A stretch of DNA of 64,000 nucleotides from Virgibacillus_P tibetensis (GTDB lineage Bacteria; Bacillota; Bacilli; Bacillales; Amphibacillaceae). Below are positions 53,777 through 62,134 of the stretch, piece by piece. A program made the position numbers and the translations under genes. Numbering within the stretch: position 1 is the first letter of the stretch; every line of letters begins with the position of its first letter. Location: contig NZ_JARZFX010000009.1 in the NCBI RefSeq assembly GCF_036026595.1, positions 1 through 64,000 on the forward strand, given 5' to 3'. The notes beneath the pieces were generated by a model that did no database searches, was not told the DNA's origin, and saw only the letters and a program-made list of their open reading frames with translations.

Positions 53777-54289
53777 GTGGATGAAAATACAAATCAAAGT
53801 GAATTAGAGATCAAAGCAAGACAATGGTTAACAGAGAGAGGTGTCACGTTAGATGACATTGCTGAGCTTGTATATTATTTACAGTCAAAATATCATGATG
53901 ACTTAAGCATGGAAGACTGTCTTCATAATGTCGATCGTGTGCTAACAAAAAGAGAGGTTCAGAATGCTGTTCTAACGGGGATACAGCTAGATGTACTAGC
54001 AGAAAAGAAGATGCTGGAACAACCATTGCAAAAAACAATTGATTTAGATGAAAGCCTGTATGGCGTGGATGAAATTATCGCTCTTTCTATCGTTAATGTA
54101 TATGGATCAATCGGATTCACTAATTACGGCTACATTGATAAGCAAAAACCAGGAATCCTTAAGCGTTTAAACGATAAATCAACAGGTGAGTGCCATACAT
54201 TTTTAGATGATATCGTCGGGGCAATAGCAGCTGCAGCTTCAAGCAGACTTGCGCATGCAAGCGCAGATGACAAAATGATCGACGATTAA
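53777..54289 (+). CDS. yutG: YutG, phosphatidylglycerophosphatase A-related protein
   Basis: A 170-residue protein of the PgpA-related YutG family: ARQWLTERGVTLDDIAELVYYLQ near 14, NVYGSIGFTNYGYIDK near 106, FLDDIVGAIAAAASSRLAH near 143. GTG 53777 is set by GGAAAAGG eight bases upstream; GTG 53768 is the alternative. Role in lipid phosphate hydrolysis is inferred from family. Confidence 0.87.
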   Translation: MDENTNQSELEIKARQWLTERGVTLDDIAELVYYLQSKYHDDLSMEDCLHNVDRVLTKREVQNAVLTGIQLDVLAEKKMLEQPLQKTIDLDESLYGVDEIIALSIVNVYGSIGFTNYGYIDKQKPGILKRLNDKSTGECHTFLDDIVGAIAAAASSRLAHASADDKMIDD

Positions 54290-54304
54290 TCCAGGTTATT
54301 TCAT

Positions 54305-54338
54305 AAAAAAAGGAAGAGCAATAGCCCTTCCTTTTTTT
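54305..54338. terminator. Bidirectional terminator between yutG and yutF
   Basis: GGAAG / CTTCC core flanked by seven A and seven T. Confidence 0.75.
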
Positions 54339-54342
54339 ATGG

Positions 54343-55113
54343 TTAAATCAGTTTGATCCAATCACTTAAGTTTTGAACATGATAGGTAGGCTTTATTTCA
54401 AGATTCGCTAATTCCTCATACGGGGTCACACCAGTAAAGACCATTAATGTGTCTAAATCCGCTCTTATTCCTGCAAGTATATCGGTATAATAATTGTCAC
54501 CAACCATCAGTGTTTCTTGTTCAGGTGTTCCCAGTACCTCTAAGGCTTCTCTCATGATGATTGATTCGGGCTTTCCAATAAAAACAGGTGCCACTCCTGT
54601 ACTTACAGTAATTACAGAGGTTAATGCGCCATTACCAGGTAAAAAGCCTCGTTCAGTTGGTATAGCTACATCACTATTCGTAGAGATAAACGCTGCTCCA
54701 TTCCGAATTTCCAAACACGCTTTAGCCAGCTTCTCATAGGTTATCTCCCGGTCAATACCTATTACAACATAATCACAATTATCTTCAACAGTACGCAGCC
54801 CCTGCTGTTCCATGGCTGTATGTAAGCCCTCTTCTCCGATAACATAGCAACGTGCATCCCTTTTTTTACTTTTAATATAACTTGCGGTTGCCATACTCGT
54901 GGTAAAGACATGCTTTGGAGTAGATTGTATTCCCATGTCATTCAACTTTCTAGATACATCTTCTTGTGTTTTAGCAGAATTATTCGTTAAAAATAGATAT
55001 GGGATCCGTTCATCAACTAAAGCATTTATAAAGTCGGCAGCCTCTTCTATTGGCTCAGTACCTCGGTACATTGTTCCATCTAAATCAATTAAATAGCCCT
55101 TATAATGTTTCAC
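54343..55113 (-). CDS. yutF: HAD-family phosphatase, NagD/YutF type
   Basis: A 256-residue HAD hydrolase of subfamily IIA: nucleophile and acid in IDLDGTMYRG near residue 9, TNNSA near 43, lysine in IGKPES near 180 and GDNYYTDI near 203. Acts on phosphorylated metabolites; exact substrate unknown. GTG start at 55113 after GAGGTG. Confidence 0.9.
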   Translation of the reverse strand: MKHYKGYLIDLDGTMYRGTEPIEEAADFINALVDERIPYLFLTNNSAKTQEDVSRKLNDMGIQSTPKHVFTTSMATASYIKSKKRDARCYVIGEEGLHTAMEQQGLRTVEDNCDYVVIGIDREITYEKLAKACLEIRNGAAFISTNSDVAIPTERGFLPGNGALTSVITVSTGVAPVFIGKPESIIMREALEVLGTPEQETLMVGDNYYTDILAGIRADLDTLMVFTGVTPYEELANLEIKPTYHVQNLSDWIKLI

Positions 55114-55148
55114 TGGCTTACAACACCTCGCTTTTTTGCTTGTAGAAC

Positions 55149-55181
55149 AAAGGAAGATGATTTAATCATCTTCCTTTGGTT
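55149..55181. terminator. Hairpin overlapping the end of the HTH regulator gene
   Basis: A near-perfect palindrome AAAGGAAGATGATTTAATCATCTTCCTTT includes the last codons and stop of the regulator. The T-run (GGTTTTTTT) is on the plus strand, so as a terminator it points into the gene; on the minus strand it lacks a T-run. Confidence 0.4.
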
Positions 55182-55797
55182 TTTTTATGGTCCATCTACA
55201 GTAGTTATGTCCTTTTGTAATACATGTATGAGAGATTACTTCACTTGAAGAAAACACTTCTTCAAATACCATCTTTTCATTACTGCATACTTGATTATAA
55301 GTAGAAGCGATATTAGAAATCGGACAATTAAAATGCTTCATTTCATAATGTCCATCCTCTGTTTTTTCAACTTCTACCATATAGCCTTTCTCATCCTGAA
55401 TTCTAGCTACCTCTTCCACTTTCTCATCAAACGCTGTGGTATGAATTTCGTTATCGAAATAAGATTTCTCCCTTTGCATGCGTTTAGACAATAAGTCATT
55501 AACAGCTTGTGTCCCTTGCAACTCTTCAAGATCCTGAAGCAGTTCCAATGGTAGACTCTCATATTGGTTAGGGAATGTATCATGCCCTTTCTTTGTAAGC
55601 TCATATGTATGATACGGACGCCCGACCTTTTGTTTAATGGTATTCTTTTTTAAAAATCCTTGTTGCTCAAGTTCGTGAATGTGTTTCCTTACAGCTATTT
55701 CAGAAATTGAAAAATAAGCCATAATTTCAACAATGGTAACTTCACTTTCTTTCTTCAATATATTCAAGACTTTTTGTTTAGTAGTTTTTCTTTTCAC
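55162..55797 (-). CDS. HTH regulator with C-terminal cysteines, SufR-like
   Basis: A 211-residue protein: N-terminal winged HTH of DeoR/ArsR type (TIVEIMAYFSISEIAVRKHIHELEQQGFL near 20, then KVGRPYHTYELT) and a C-terminal region with C-x12-C (NCPI..QVC) and a later C-x7-C (TCITKGHNYC). This arrangement resembles the Fe-S-sensing SufR type. The start is the GTG at 55797, because AAGGTGA lies six bases before it; GTG 55812 overlaps the yutE stop. Targets unknown. Confidence 0.75.
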   Translation of the reverse strand: MKRKTTKQKVLNILKKESEVTIVEIMAYFSISEIAVRKHIHELEQQGFLKKNTIKQKVGRPYHTYELTKKGHDTFPNQYESLPLELLQDLEELQGTQAVNDLLSKRMQREKSYFDNEIHTTAFDEKVEEVARIQDEKGYMVEVEKTEDGHYEMKHFNCPISNIASTYNQVCSNEKMVFEEVFSSSEVISHTCITKGHNYCRWTIKKPKEDD

Positions 55798-55808
55798 CTG
55801 TATCACCT

Positions 55809-56249
55809 TCACGATTCGCCGGAAAATGCATTGGCAACTCCAAGTTCGTTATCCAGATACGCTCTAATTTGTGTACTGAATTTATCCAACATTGGCTTAT
55901 TATTAAAAATAACTTCTTTTAATTTATCGTGGTCAACCGTTGTATATTCATTAACTACTTTTTTACGAAGTGTAATAATTGCTTTGTAACCAGCCTCTGC
56001 ATCAGAAGGAATCACTTTCTCATCAATTAATATATCAATAATATCCTCGTAACTGCCAGGATCTCTCATAATAAAGCCATCAATCATCATATTTCCTACA
56101 TCTAAAGTCGATTCGATCAACAGATGCACCATTCTTTCCAAACTTAACTTCTCTAAAAAAGAAGTGAATTTATGCTTATCTAACTCACTCAAAATTTCTT
56201 CCATATATAAAAGCGTTTGCTCAATTTTGCTTCGATCAACAAAATACAT
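55809..56249 (-). CDS. yutE: DUF86/HepT-like protein YutE
   Basis: A 146-residue helical protein of the DUF86 (HepT-like) family conserved in Bacillaceae as YutE; ERMVHLLIESTLDVGNMMI near residue 38 is the core. In HepT toxins an RxxxxHxY motif is expected; it is not evident here. No MntA-type nucleotidyltransferase partner is adjacent, so it should not be called a toxin. GGGGG precedes the ATG. Confidence 0.85.
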   Translation of the reverse strand: MYFVDRSKIEQTLLYMEEILSELDKHKFTSFLEKLSLERMVHLLIESTLDVGNMMIDGFIMRDPGSYEDIIDILIDEKVIPSDAEAGYKAIITLRKKVVNEYTTVDHDKLKEVIFNNKPMLDKFSTQIRAYLDNELGVANAFSGES

Positions 56250-56331
56250 AAAGGATACCCCCAGTTACTTTTATGCTTCTATTATATCATATATAATGGG
56301 AGTAACTTGGCTTTTTAAACGATGTTAATAT

Positions 56332-56541
56332 TCAGGCAACAGAATTCCCCTCTTTTTCACGAATCGTTTGAAGATGAGTCTTCCGGCCAACAGGTAGAGC
56401 CACGCCGACGACTATCGCTGTGAATGGAAAGCCTCCATCACCAAACAGCCATTCTAATCCAGTAATGGGAGTATAAATAGCGTAAATGAAAATCATTAAT
56501 ACTAAGTAAATTCTTCTCCATTTTTTCTCCGTCTTTGACAT
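56332..56541 (-). CDS. Small membrane protein at the end of the TadE/TadG operon
   Basis: A 69-residue protein with a basic N-terminus and two hydrophobic stretches (about 12-27 and 37-50). AAAGGAG precedes the ATG at 56541, 20 bp after the TadG-like gene. No family recognised. Confidence 0.6.
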   Translation of the reverse strand: MSKTEKKWRRIYLVLMIFIYAIYTPITGLEWLFGDGGFPFTAIVVGVALPVGRKTHLQTIREKEGNSVA

Positions 56542-56561
56542 TAAATTATCTCCTTTCTCAC

Positions 56562-57236
56562 CTAATTTAATTGGATGGTGCCCGGGTTCCAAATATCTTG
56601 CAGGAAATCCACTTTTGGCCCTGCTGACTCCTGATAAAGTTTTTCTTTTATCCCTCTCAGTAACCCATCATACGATGTAGATTCTACTTCGTTGGCAGCC
56701 CTCACATAAATTCTATTTTGCTTGACCGTTAATGTTGCGCCTTCTAATTTTCCACCATTTTCAACAATAGTATTTCGCGCCATATTAATCACGGTTGCAT
56801 CAAAATCAATATTTTGTAAAATCTCACGTAATTTGATGCGTAATTCACTATTGCTGAGTGCCTTATCTAATACTCGATCAAGTGCCTCCAGTTCCAGTTC
56901 ATTATCCGTCCAGTCATTATAGTTGCTGTTGTTTCTCAGACTATCCTTCTCGTCAGATATTTTTTCATCAAAGTCCTCAAAAAAAGCATGGATAGATCCC
57001 TCTAGCGTTTCATGTTCATACTCATAAATTTCTTGCCTGACTTCCTTATATAACATACTTGTTGCGGCCATACTTGCCTGTTTGGCAGTGGTCGCTGACT
57101 TTTCCTTCACCACTAAGGCTGCACCCATATTTAGTACAAATACGAAAAGTACCATCATGAGACCGAGCATTCCTATTACAAATAAAGCTATATTGCCACG
57201 TTCATTTTTAAAGAGCTGCTGTATATCTTTGTTCAT
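56562..57236 (-). CDS. TadG-like Flp-pilus-type protein
   Basis: A 224-residue protein with an N-terminal prepilin-like segment (NERGNIALFVIGMLGLMMVL, residues about 11-30) and a long helical charged region, matching TadG/putative Flp pilus-assembly proteins. It overlaps the TadE-like gene by 4 bp, indicating coupling. Exported with the N-terminus as membrane anchor. Confidence 0.7.
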   Translation of the reverse strand: MNKDIQQLFKNERGNIALFVIGMLGLMMVLFVFVLNMGAALVVKEKSATTAKQASMAATSMLYKEVRQEIYEYEHETLEGSIHAFFEDFDEKISDEKDSLRNNSNYNDWTDNELELEALDRVLDKALSNSELRIKLREILQNIDFDATVINMARNTIVENGGKLEGATLTVKQNRIYVRAANEVESTSYDGLLRGIKEKLYQESAGPKVDFLQDIWNPGTIQLN

Positions 57237-57628
57237 TCAATCACCCTGCCGGAAGCGGTCGCTTGAAGAGAAATTTGCGGTATGCTGTAACCACGTATTT
57301 TTTCAGGTAAAAAAATCAGTTTTATTTTAGAATTTACTTGAGCGGTAAAGTTTTTAGAACCATTAACACTTATGCTTTGGGATGATAGATAGTTTCCTGT
57401 AGAATTGAGTATTTTGTTTGCGGCTGCACTGGCTTCTGATTGATTTTTAGTAATGGAGTAAACACTGGCATATTCATTTGCTGCAGATTGGGTAACTAAA
57501 ACACCATTAATTCCTACAATGAACTGAAGTATAACCATTAGTAATATTAGTGCTACTGGAACTATACCCAGAAACTCAATGGTCGCACTGCCAGATTCTT
57601 CTTTTCTAAATCTTTTAAACCATTTCAT
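57233..57628 (-). CDS. TadE-like pseudopilin
   Basis: A 131-residue protein with the TadE signature: basic start, EESGSATIEFLGIVPVALIL (about 10-29, with the Glu typical of pilins) followed by a small extracellular domain. GAGGAGG lies 10 bp upstream; it overlaps the neighbouring genes by 1 and 4 bp. Confidence 0.75.
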   Translation of the reverse strand: MKWFKRFRKEESGSATIEFLGIVPVALILLMVILQFIVGINGVLVTQSAANEYASVYSITKNQSEASAAANKILNSTGNYLSSQSISVNGSKNFTAQVNSKIKLIFLPEKIRGYSIPQISLQATASGRVIE

Positions 57629-58344
57629 TAGAAATTAGCCTCCTCAACTCCAACCTCTAAAACTTCTTGTGCTTCACGCCATTTTATAATATAAGAGGTT
57701 AGAAGAATAACAACAAATGGGAAAAACAGCATATTTAATACCATCTGTGTGATAATTTGAGCTGAAAAAGAAGAAGTAATATTAAATATCTGCATAGTGA
57801 CATATATTCCAAAGAAAAGCTCTACAAAACCTGTTACAAGGATGACTAACAGGATTTTAAAGAAATTTTTCTTACCTATCCTTATCCCTTCCTTAAATGA
57901 TTTCCAAACCGACTTATTATCAAATACACTCAAATAAGGGATGGGAAAGACGAGAGCTAACACAATTAATCCAGGGAGAAAGAACAACATAAATCCAATC
58001 GTTGATAGAAACGAAACAATACAGGCAAATACAAAAACAGTAAATCCATTTGATAGAAAATGAATAAAAGAGTCACGTAAGCTATGTTCATGCCCAATGT
58101 ACTCATTGTACACATAGCGGATAAATGGTACTTGTGCATATATAAATAATAAAACTGTCAGGAACCCGTAATATATATCTGCTATTGAGGAAGTTTGAGA
58201 GATACTGGGTGTTATGGCAAACATATAATTCGTAACAAAGGAATGTACGATTAACAGCGGCAAAGTAGTTCCTAACATCAACAAAAGAAGCTTTTCAAAT
58301 TTCCCTGTGTAAATTTCCCACGTATTCCGAAATGGTTTTTCCAT
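57628..58344 (-). CDS. Polytopic membrane protein heading the TadE/TadG operon
   Basis: A 238-residue protein with about six transmembrane segments (DUF975/glycerophosphoryl-like membrane domain organisation, uncertain). It shares the stop/start TAATG with the TadE-like gene. AAGGGG precedes the ATG. It could help place or insert the pseudopilins; function unknown. Confidence 0.6.
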   Translation of the reverse strand: MEKPFRNTWEIYTGKFEKLLLLMLGTTLPLLIVHSFVTNYMFAITPSISQTSSIADIYYGFLTVLLFIYAQVPFIRYVYNEYIGHEHSLRDSFIHFLSNGFTVFVFACIVSFLSTIGFMLFFLPGLIVLALVFPIPYLSVFDNKSVWKSFKEGIRIGKKNFFKILLVILVTGFVELFFGIYVTMQIFNITSSFSAQIITQMVLNMLFFPFVVILLTSYIIKWREAQEVLEVGVEEANF

Positions 58345-58454
58345 GATAAACCCCTTACTCTTTAACTTATGATATTTTTCGTGATTTCAACTTTTCTTAA
58401 ATCTGTTTTTAAAAATATTTTTGTTATTGACACAAAACATATTAAGCTCGACGT

Positions 58455-58745
58455 AACTTCAATGTTGATTTCCACTTCGGACAGTCGCTTTCCGCGGGCA
58501 CGGCTTCAGCCTCCTCGCGGAAAACCACCGCTGTGGGGTCTTCAGACACGTGCTGTTCCCGCTGGAGTCGACTGCCCTCCGCTCCAATCAACTAGCATAA
58601 AAGTGAATAGCAGCTGTTATATTTAATGAAGTTACAAACCACTACACCACGAAGTGTATTTTCCGAAACGGGATCAGAAAGCCACTCTCAATAAGTAGCA
58701 GAAATCAAATTTTCACTGTGTCGCATTTTATATCAACTACGGGAA
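58455..58745. repeat. Dispersed repeat, two modules
   Basis: Module one (about 58475-58590) carries GCTTTCCGCGGGCACGG, CTTCAGCC, and GTGCTGTTCCCGCTGGAGTCG, shared with 37150-37260. Module two (58698-58742) is the inverse of 940-982. The 450 bp gap has no supported gene; an ORF read across it is only repeat DNA. Confidence 0.7.
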
Positions 58746-58797
58746 TTAAAAGCAATAGAACTTGCGAAAGGGACCTTTTTTAATAACTAATTATCGA

Positions 58798-59301
58798 CTA
58801 CTCTTCGTCTATTAACTCAACATTGTATTCATCAGCCAATTCTGCCATCTTTTCATTAGCTGCTTGAGCTTTAGTTTGTGTTTCAACTACCTTTTCTTCT
58901 GCTTGCTGAACAATTTCAGCTACTTCCTCCTCGGAAGCTCCTTCAATTGTTTTTTCCAACGCTTCAAATCTTAAATTAAAAACTTCTACCCAGGAACGCA
59001 TCTGTTCTAATCTCATGCTATGCATCTCTTTTACAACATCAGACTCAGGTTTCTGAGATTCAATATATTCCTCGATCTCGCTTATCAAGGGCAATACATT
59101 TTCCTCTTGAAGTTTCAATTCCTCTTCAAGTGTTCCAGCTTCAAAGGAAGCATTCAATTCCACTTCTACTTGTGTTGCTTTTTCATTTACTGTTTCTACA
59201 TAGTTATTATGGTATTCTGCTAACTCTTTGCCTTCTGCTGAACTGCAGGCAGAAAGACCAAGAATCATTGAAACTAGTATGAATAGCATCAACTTTTTCA
59301 C
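58798..59301 (-). CDS. Coiled-coil lipoprotein
   Basis: A 167-residue lipoprotein: lipobox LSAC (Cys about residue 19), then almost continuous Glu/Lys-rich helix, probably a coiled coil outside the membrane, with an acidic C-terminus. It resembles lipoproteins often seen beside type VII/LXG toxin loci, but the defining motifs were not verified. GTG start. It is the last gene of the paralogue string, 48 bp downstream of the third copy. Confidence 0.7.
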   Translation of the reverse strand: MKKLMLFILVSMILGLSACSSAEGKELAEYHNNYVETVNEKATQVEVELNASFEAGTLEEELKLQEENVLPLISEIEEYIESQKPESDVVKEMHSMRLEQMRSWVEVFNLRFEALEKTIEGASEEEVAEIVQQAEEKVVETQTKAQAANEKMAELADEYNVELIDEE

Positions 59302-59349
59302 CTTAAAAACCCCTATTCTAGTATTTTCTGTAGATTACTACTATTTCTT

Positions 59350-60177
59350 TCACGGATACCTCAAAGTCTTTTTAAAATCTTCCACTCGTTCTTCCATGCC
59401 TTCCAGAAAAAAATCCAGCCACATTTGACACATTTCAGATTCGCTTTTATTTGAAAAATCATACCCTCTTGTTAGTAAATCTAGTGTATCTTTAATCTGT
59501 TGTTCTGCAGCCTTGCTCGTCATCGCTCTTAATACCCTGTGCTCCAAGGAGGTTACATATGGTTTGATTCTCGTGTCATTCCGATTTTCATAAATAATAT
59601 CGAAGTCTTTGCGGTTATCATACCTATCTTTGAACTGCTTATATTGAATCAAATTACCTACAGGGATATAGTTTAGTGATTGATCTAAATCTTCATCCGT
59701 AAAATATCCTCTATCGTTCACTTTGTCATAAAAGTCTTTTGTTTCTTTCCATAAATCTATCATTTGTTCTTGTAATGCAAGCATGTTTTGGATAATGGTC
59801 AATGACCGGCGATAAATTATTTCCTTATTGTGCCCCAACACATCGGCATCTACAATGCTCTTCAAATAATCCCGCACCTCCTCAAGTACAGAGAAGTTTA
59901 GTTCTGCTCTCTCCCTGACACCCTCTTCTACATTTGCGTTACTGGCTCCAAAATAAACGAGCGGTGAAAGAGCTTGGAGAGCTTCTTCTCTATTATTTGA
60001 ATCGGGTGATAGGATTGCGTGGCCTTTTAAGCTGTGACTAAACCTTCCTTTATAAATTGCTAAATAATAAGCATGATTGTTAATTAGGTAAGCATCCAGA
60101 TTAACCGATGTACCTTCAAACCATTTTTGATATTTTTTTCCTAGTCGTAAAAGCTCTTGTCCTTCTAGTTTTTCCAT
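59350..60177 (-). CDS. Tandem paralogue copy 3 (275 residues), function unknown
   Basis: A soluble 275-residue protein with no signal peptide or membrane segment. The first 58 residues (MEKLEGQELLRLGKK...GHAILSPD) are almost identical to the two upstream copies, and all three end KKTLRYP; the middle (about 60-190) is the most divergent. Predicted mostly helical. AAGGAGAG precedes the ATG. Its arrangement downstream of a secreted repeat protein suggests an immunity or partner role (inference). Confidence 0.75.
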   Translation of the reverse strand: MEKLEGQELLRLGKKYQKWFEGTSVNLDAYLINNHAYYLAIYKGRFSHSLKGHAILSPDSNNREEALQALSPLVYFGASNANVEEGVRERAELNFSVLEEVRDYLKSIVDADVLGHNKEIIYRRSLTIIQNMLALQEQMIDLWKETKDFYDKVNDRGYFTDEDLDQSLNYIPVGNLIQYKQFKDRYDNRKDFDIIYENRNDTRIKPYVTSLEHRVLRAMTSKAAEQQIKDTLDLLTRGYDFSNKSESEMCQMWLDFFLEGMEERVEDFKKTLRYP

Positions 60178-60238
60178 GTATCTCTCCTTACTTTGTCACA
60201 GTCTTCCTGTGACGCTTGGATAGCCTCTACCTTTCATT

Positions 60239-61066
60239 TCACGGATACCGTAATGTCTTTTTAAAATCTTCCAGGCGTGCTTCTATACCATTCTTACAAT
60301 AGTTTAAGAGTATTTGATATCTTTCTGCATTACTTTTGTTTCGAAAATCATAACTTCTTGTAAACAGGTCAAGCGTCTCTTTAATCTGTTTTTCAGAAGC
60401 CTTGCTCGTCATCGCTTTTAATACATGGTGCTCCAAGGTAGTTGCATATGGTTTAATCTTAGGGTCATTCCGATTTTCATATATTATGTCAAAGTCATAG
60501 CAATTATCATATCTATCCTCAAACTGTTTATATTGAATCAATTCAAATGTAGGTATATAACGTATTGATTTTTCTATATCCTCATCCGTAAAATACCCTA
60601 TCTCGCCTACCTTGTTATAAAAGTCAATGGTTTCTTTCCACAACTCTACTAATTCAGCTTGTAATTCAAGCATGTTTTGGATAATGTCCAATGACCGGCC
60701 ATAAATTATTTCCATGTTCTTTTCCAACACACCGGAGTCTACAATACTCTTCAAATAATCACGAACCTCTTCAAGGACAGAAAAGTCAAGTTCTCCTCTT
60801 TCCTTGGCTCCCTCCTCAACACTTCCGAAACTTAAAGCAAAATAAACAAGAGGGGCAAGAGCTTGAAGTGCCTCTTCTCTATCATTTAAATCTGGTGATA
60901 GGATTGCATGCCCTTTTAGTTTGTGACTAAACCTTCCTTTATAAATAGCTAAATAATAAGCATGGTTGTTAATTAGGTAGGCATCCAGATTTACGGATGT
61001 ACTTTCAAACCATTTTTGATGTTTTTTACCTAGTCGTAAAAGCTCTTGTCCTTCTAGTTTTTCCAT
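60239..61066 (-). CDS. Tandem paralogue copy 2 (275 residues), function unknown
   Basis: The same length and architecture as its neighbours; differs from copy 3 mainly at residues about 60-120 and 150-190. The intergenic tract is also duplicated (GGATAGCCTCTACCTTTCATTT on the plus strand in both gaps), so the repeat unit is about 0.9 kb and includes its own ribosome site. A recent duplication with later sequence change is the simplest reading. Confidence 0.75.
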   Translation of the reverse strand: MEKLEGQELLRLGKKHQKWFESTSVNLDAYLINNHAYYLAIYKGRFSHKLKGHAILSPDLNDREEALQALAPLVYFALSFGSVEEGAKERGELDFSVLEEVRDYLKSIVDSGVLEKNMEIIYGRSLDIIQNMLELQAELVELWKETIDFYNKVGEIGYFTDEDIEKSIRYIPTFELIQYKQFEDRYDNCYDFDIIYENRNDPKIKPYATTLEHHVLKAMTSKASEKQIKETLDLFTRSYDFRNKSNAERYQILLNYCKNGIEARLEDFKKTLRYP

Positions 61067-61161
61067 GTACCTCTCCTTACTTTGTCAATCCCTCGTAATT
61101 GTCCTCTCCATTTATAATAAATCTCCTGTGACTATTGGATAGCCTCTACCTTTCATTTAAC

Positions 61162-61989
61162 TCACGGATACCGTAATGTCTTTTTGAAATCTTCTACACG
61201 GGCTTCTATACTCTCTTTAAAAAATTCCAACCATATTTCATACATTTCTGATTCACTTTCATTTGTAAAATCGAAATCCTTTGTCAAAAGATCGAGTGTT
61301 TCTTTAATCTGCTGTTCTGCAGCATTGCTCGTCATCGCTTTTAATACCCTGTGCTCCAAGGAGGTTACATATGGTTTAATTCTCGGATCATTCCGATTTT
61401 CATAGATAATATCGAAGTCTTTGCGATTATCATATCTATTTTTAAACTGTTTATATTGAATCAATTGAATAACCGGGGGATAACAAATTGTTTTTTCTAT
61501 ATCTTCGTCCGCAATATAACCTCTTTTTTGCACATTCTCATATAATTCCTGGGCTTCCCTCCATAAGTCAACCATCTCATCCTGTAATGTCAGCATGTTT
61601 TGAATTATATTCAATGATCTGAGATAGATAATTTCCTTATTATGTTCCAACACACCTGAGTCTACGATCCCCTTCAAATAATCACGCACTTCCACAAGTA
61701 CAGAGAAATCTAATTCAGCTCTTTCTTTGCCACTTTTCTCAACATTTCCATAACTAATGTAAAAATGAGCCAGAGAGAAAAGAGCTTGAAGTGCTTCTTC
61801 TCTATCATTTGAGTCTGGTGATAGAATTGCGTGGCCTTTTAAGCTGTTACTAAACCTTCCTTTATAAATAGCTAAATAATAAGCATGGTTGTTAATTAGG
61901 TAGGCATCCAGATAAACCGATGTACTTTCAAACCACTTTTGATGTTTTTTTCCCATTTTCAATAGTTTTTGTCCTTCTAGTTTTTCCAT
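61162..61989 (-). CDS. Tandem paralogue copy 1 (275 residues), function unknown
   Basis: First of the three copies after the W-repeat gene (145 bp gap with a terminator-like hairpin). It begins MEKLEGQKLLKMGKK and ends KKTLRYP. It is the most divergent in the middle (HFYISYGNVEKSGKERAE near 78). A GAGGAG-type ribosome site differs from the two downstream copies, so it is likely the parental or separately promoted member. Confidence 0.75.
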   Translation of the reverse strand: MEKLEGQKLLKMGKKHQKWFESTSVYLDAYLINNHAYYLAIYKGRFSNSLKGHAILSPDSNDREEALQALFSLAHFYISYGNVEKSGKERAELDFSVLVEVRDYLKGIVDSGVLEHNKEIIYLRSLNIIQNMLTLQDEMVDLWREAQELYENVQKRGYIADEDIEKTICYPPVIQLIQYKQFKNRYDNRKDFDIIYENRNDPRIKPYVTSLEHRVLKAMTSNAAEQQIKETLDLLTKDFDFTNESESEMYEIWLEFFKESIEARVEDFKKTLRYP

Positions 61990-62059
61990 GACTGACTCCT
62001 CTCGTGGTGAATATTTATATTATGTATTAGCATCCATTAAAAGATTTAGTGTAAAAGAG

Positions 62060-62102
62060 AAAACAGAATAGAACGAGCCCTAGCCTCACTCTATTCTGTT
62101 TT
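62060..62102 (-). terminator. Terminator between the W-repeat gene and the paralogues
   Basis: AAAACAGAATAG / CTATTCTGTTTT, 12 bp stem with a 19-base loop; on the minus strand followed by CTCTTTTACAC, a weak T-run. Confidence 0.6.
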
Positions 62103-62134
62103 AAAAATCTACTGGATATTTATTTAATATATAT

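Noticed and set aside
55809..56249. HepT/MntA toxin-antitoxin module
   Set aside because: Only the DUF86 protein is present, it is conserved as yutE in Bacillaceae, and no nucleotidyltransferase partner or clear RxxxxHxY motif is visible.
58369..58626. Plus-strand open frame after the pseudopilin operon
   Set aside because: It lies across dispersed repeat DNA that recurs elsewhere in non-coding positions.
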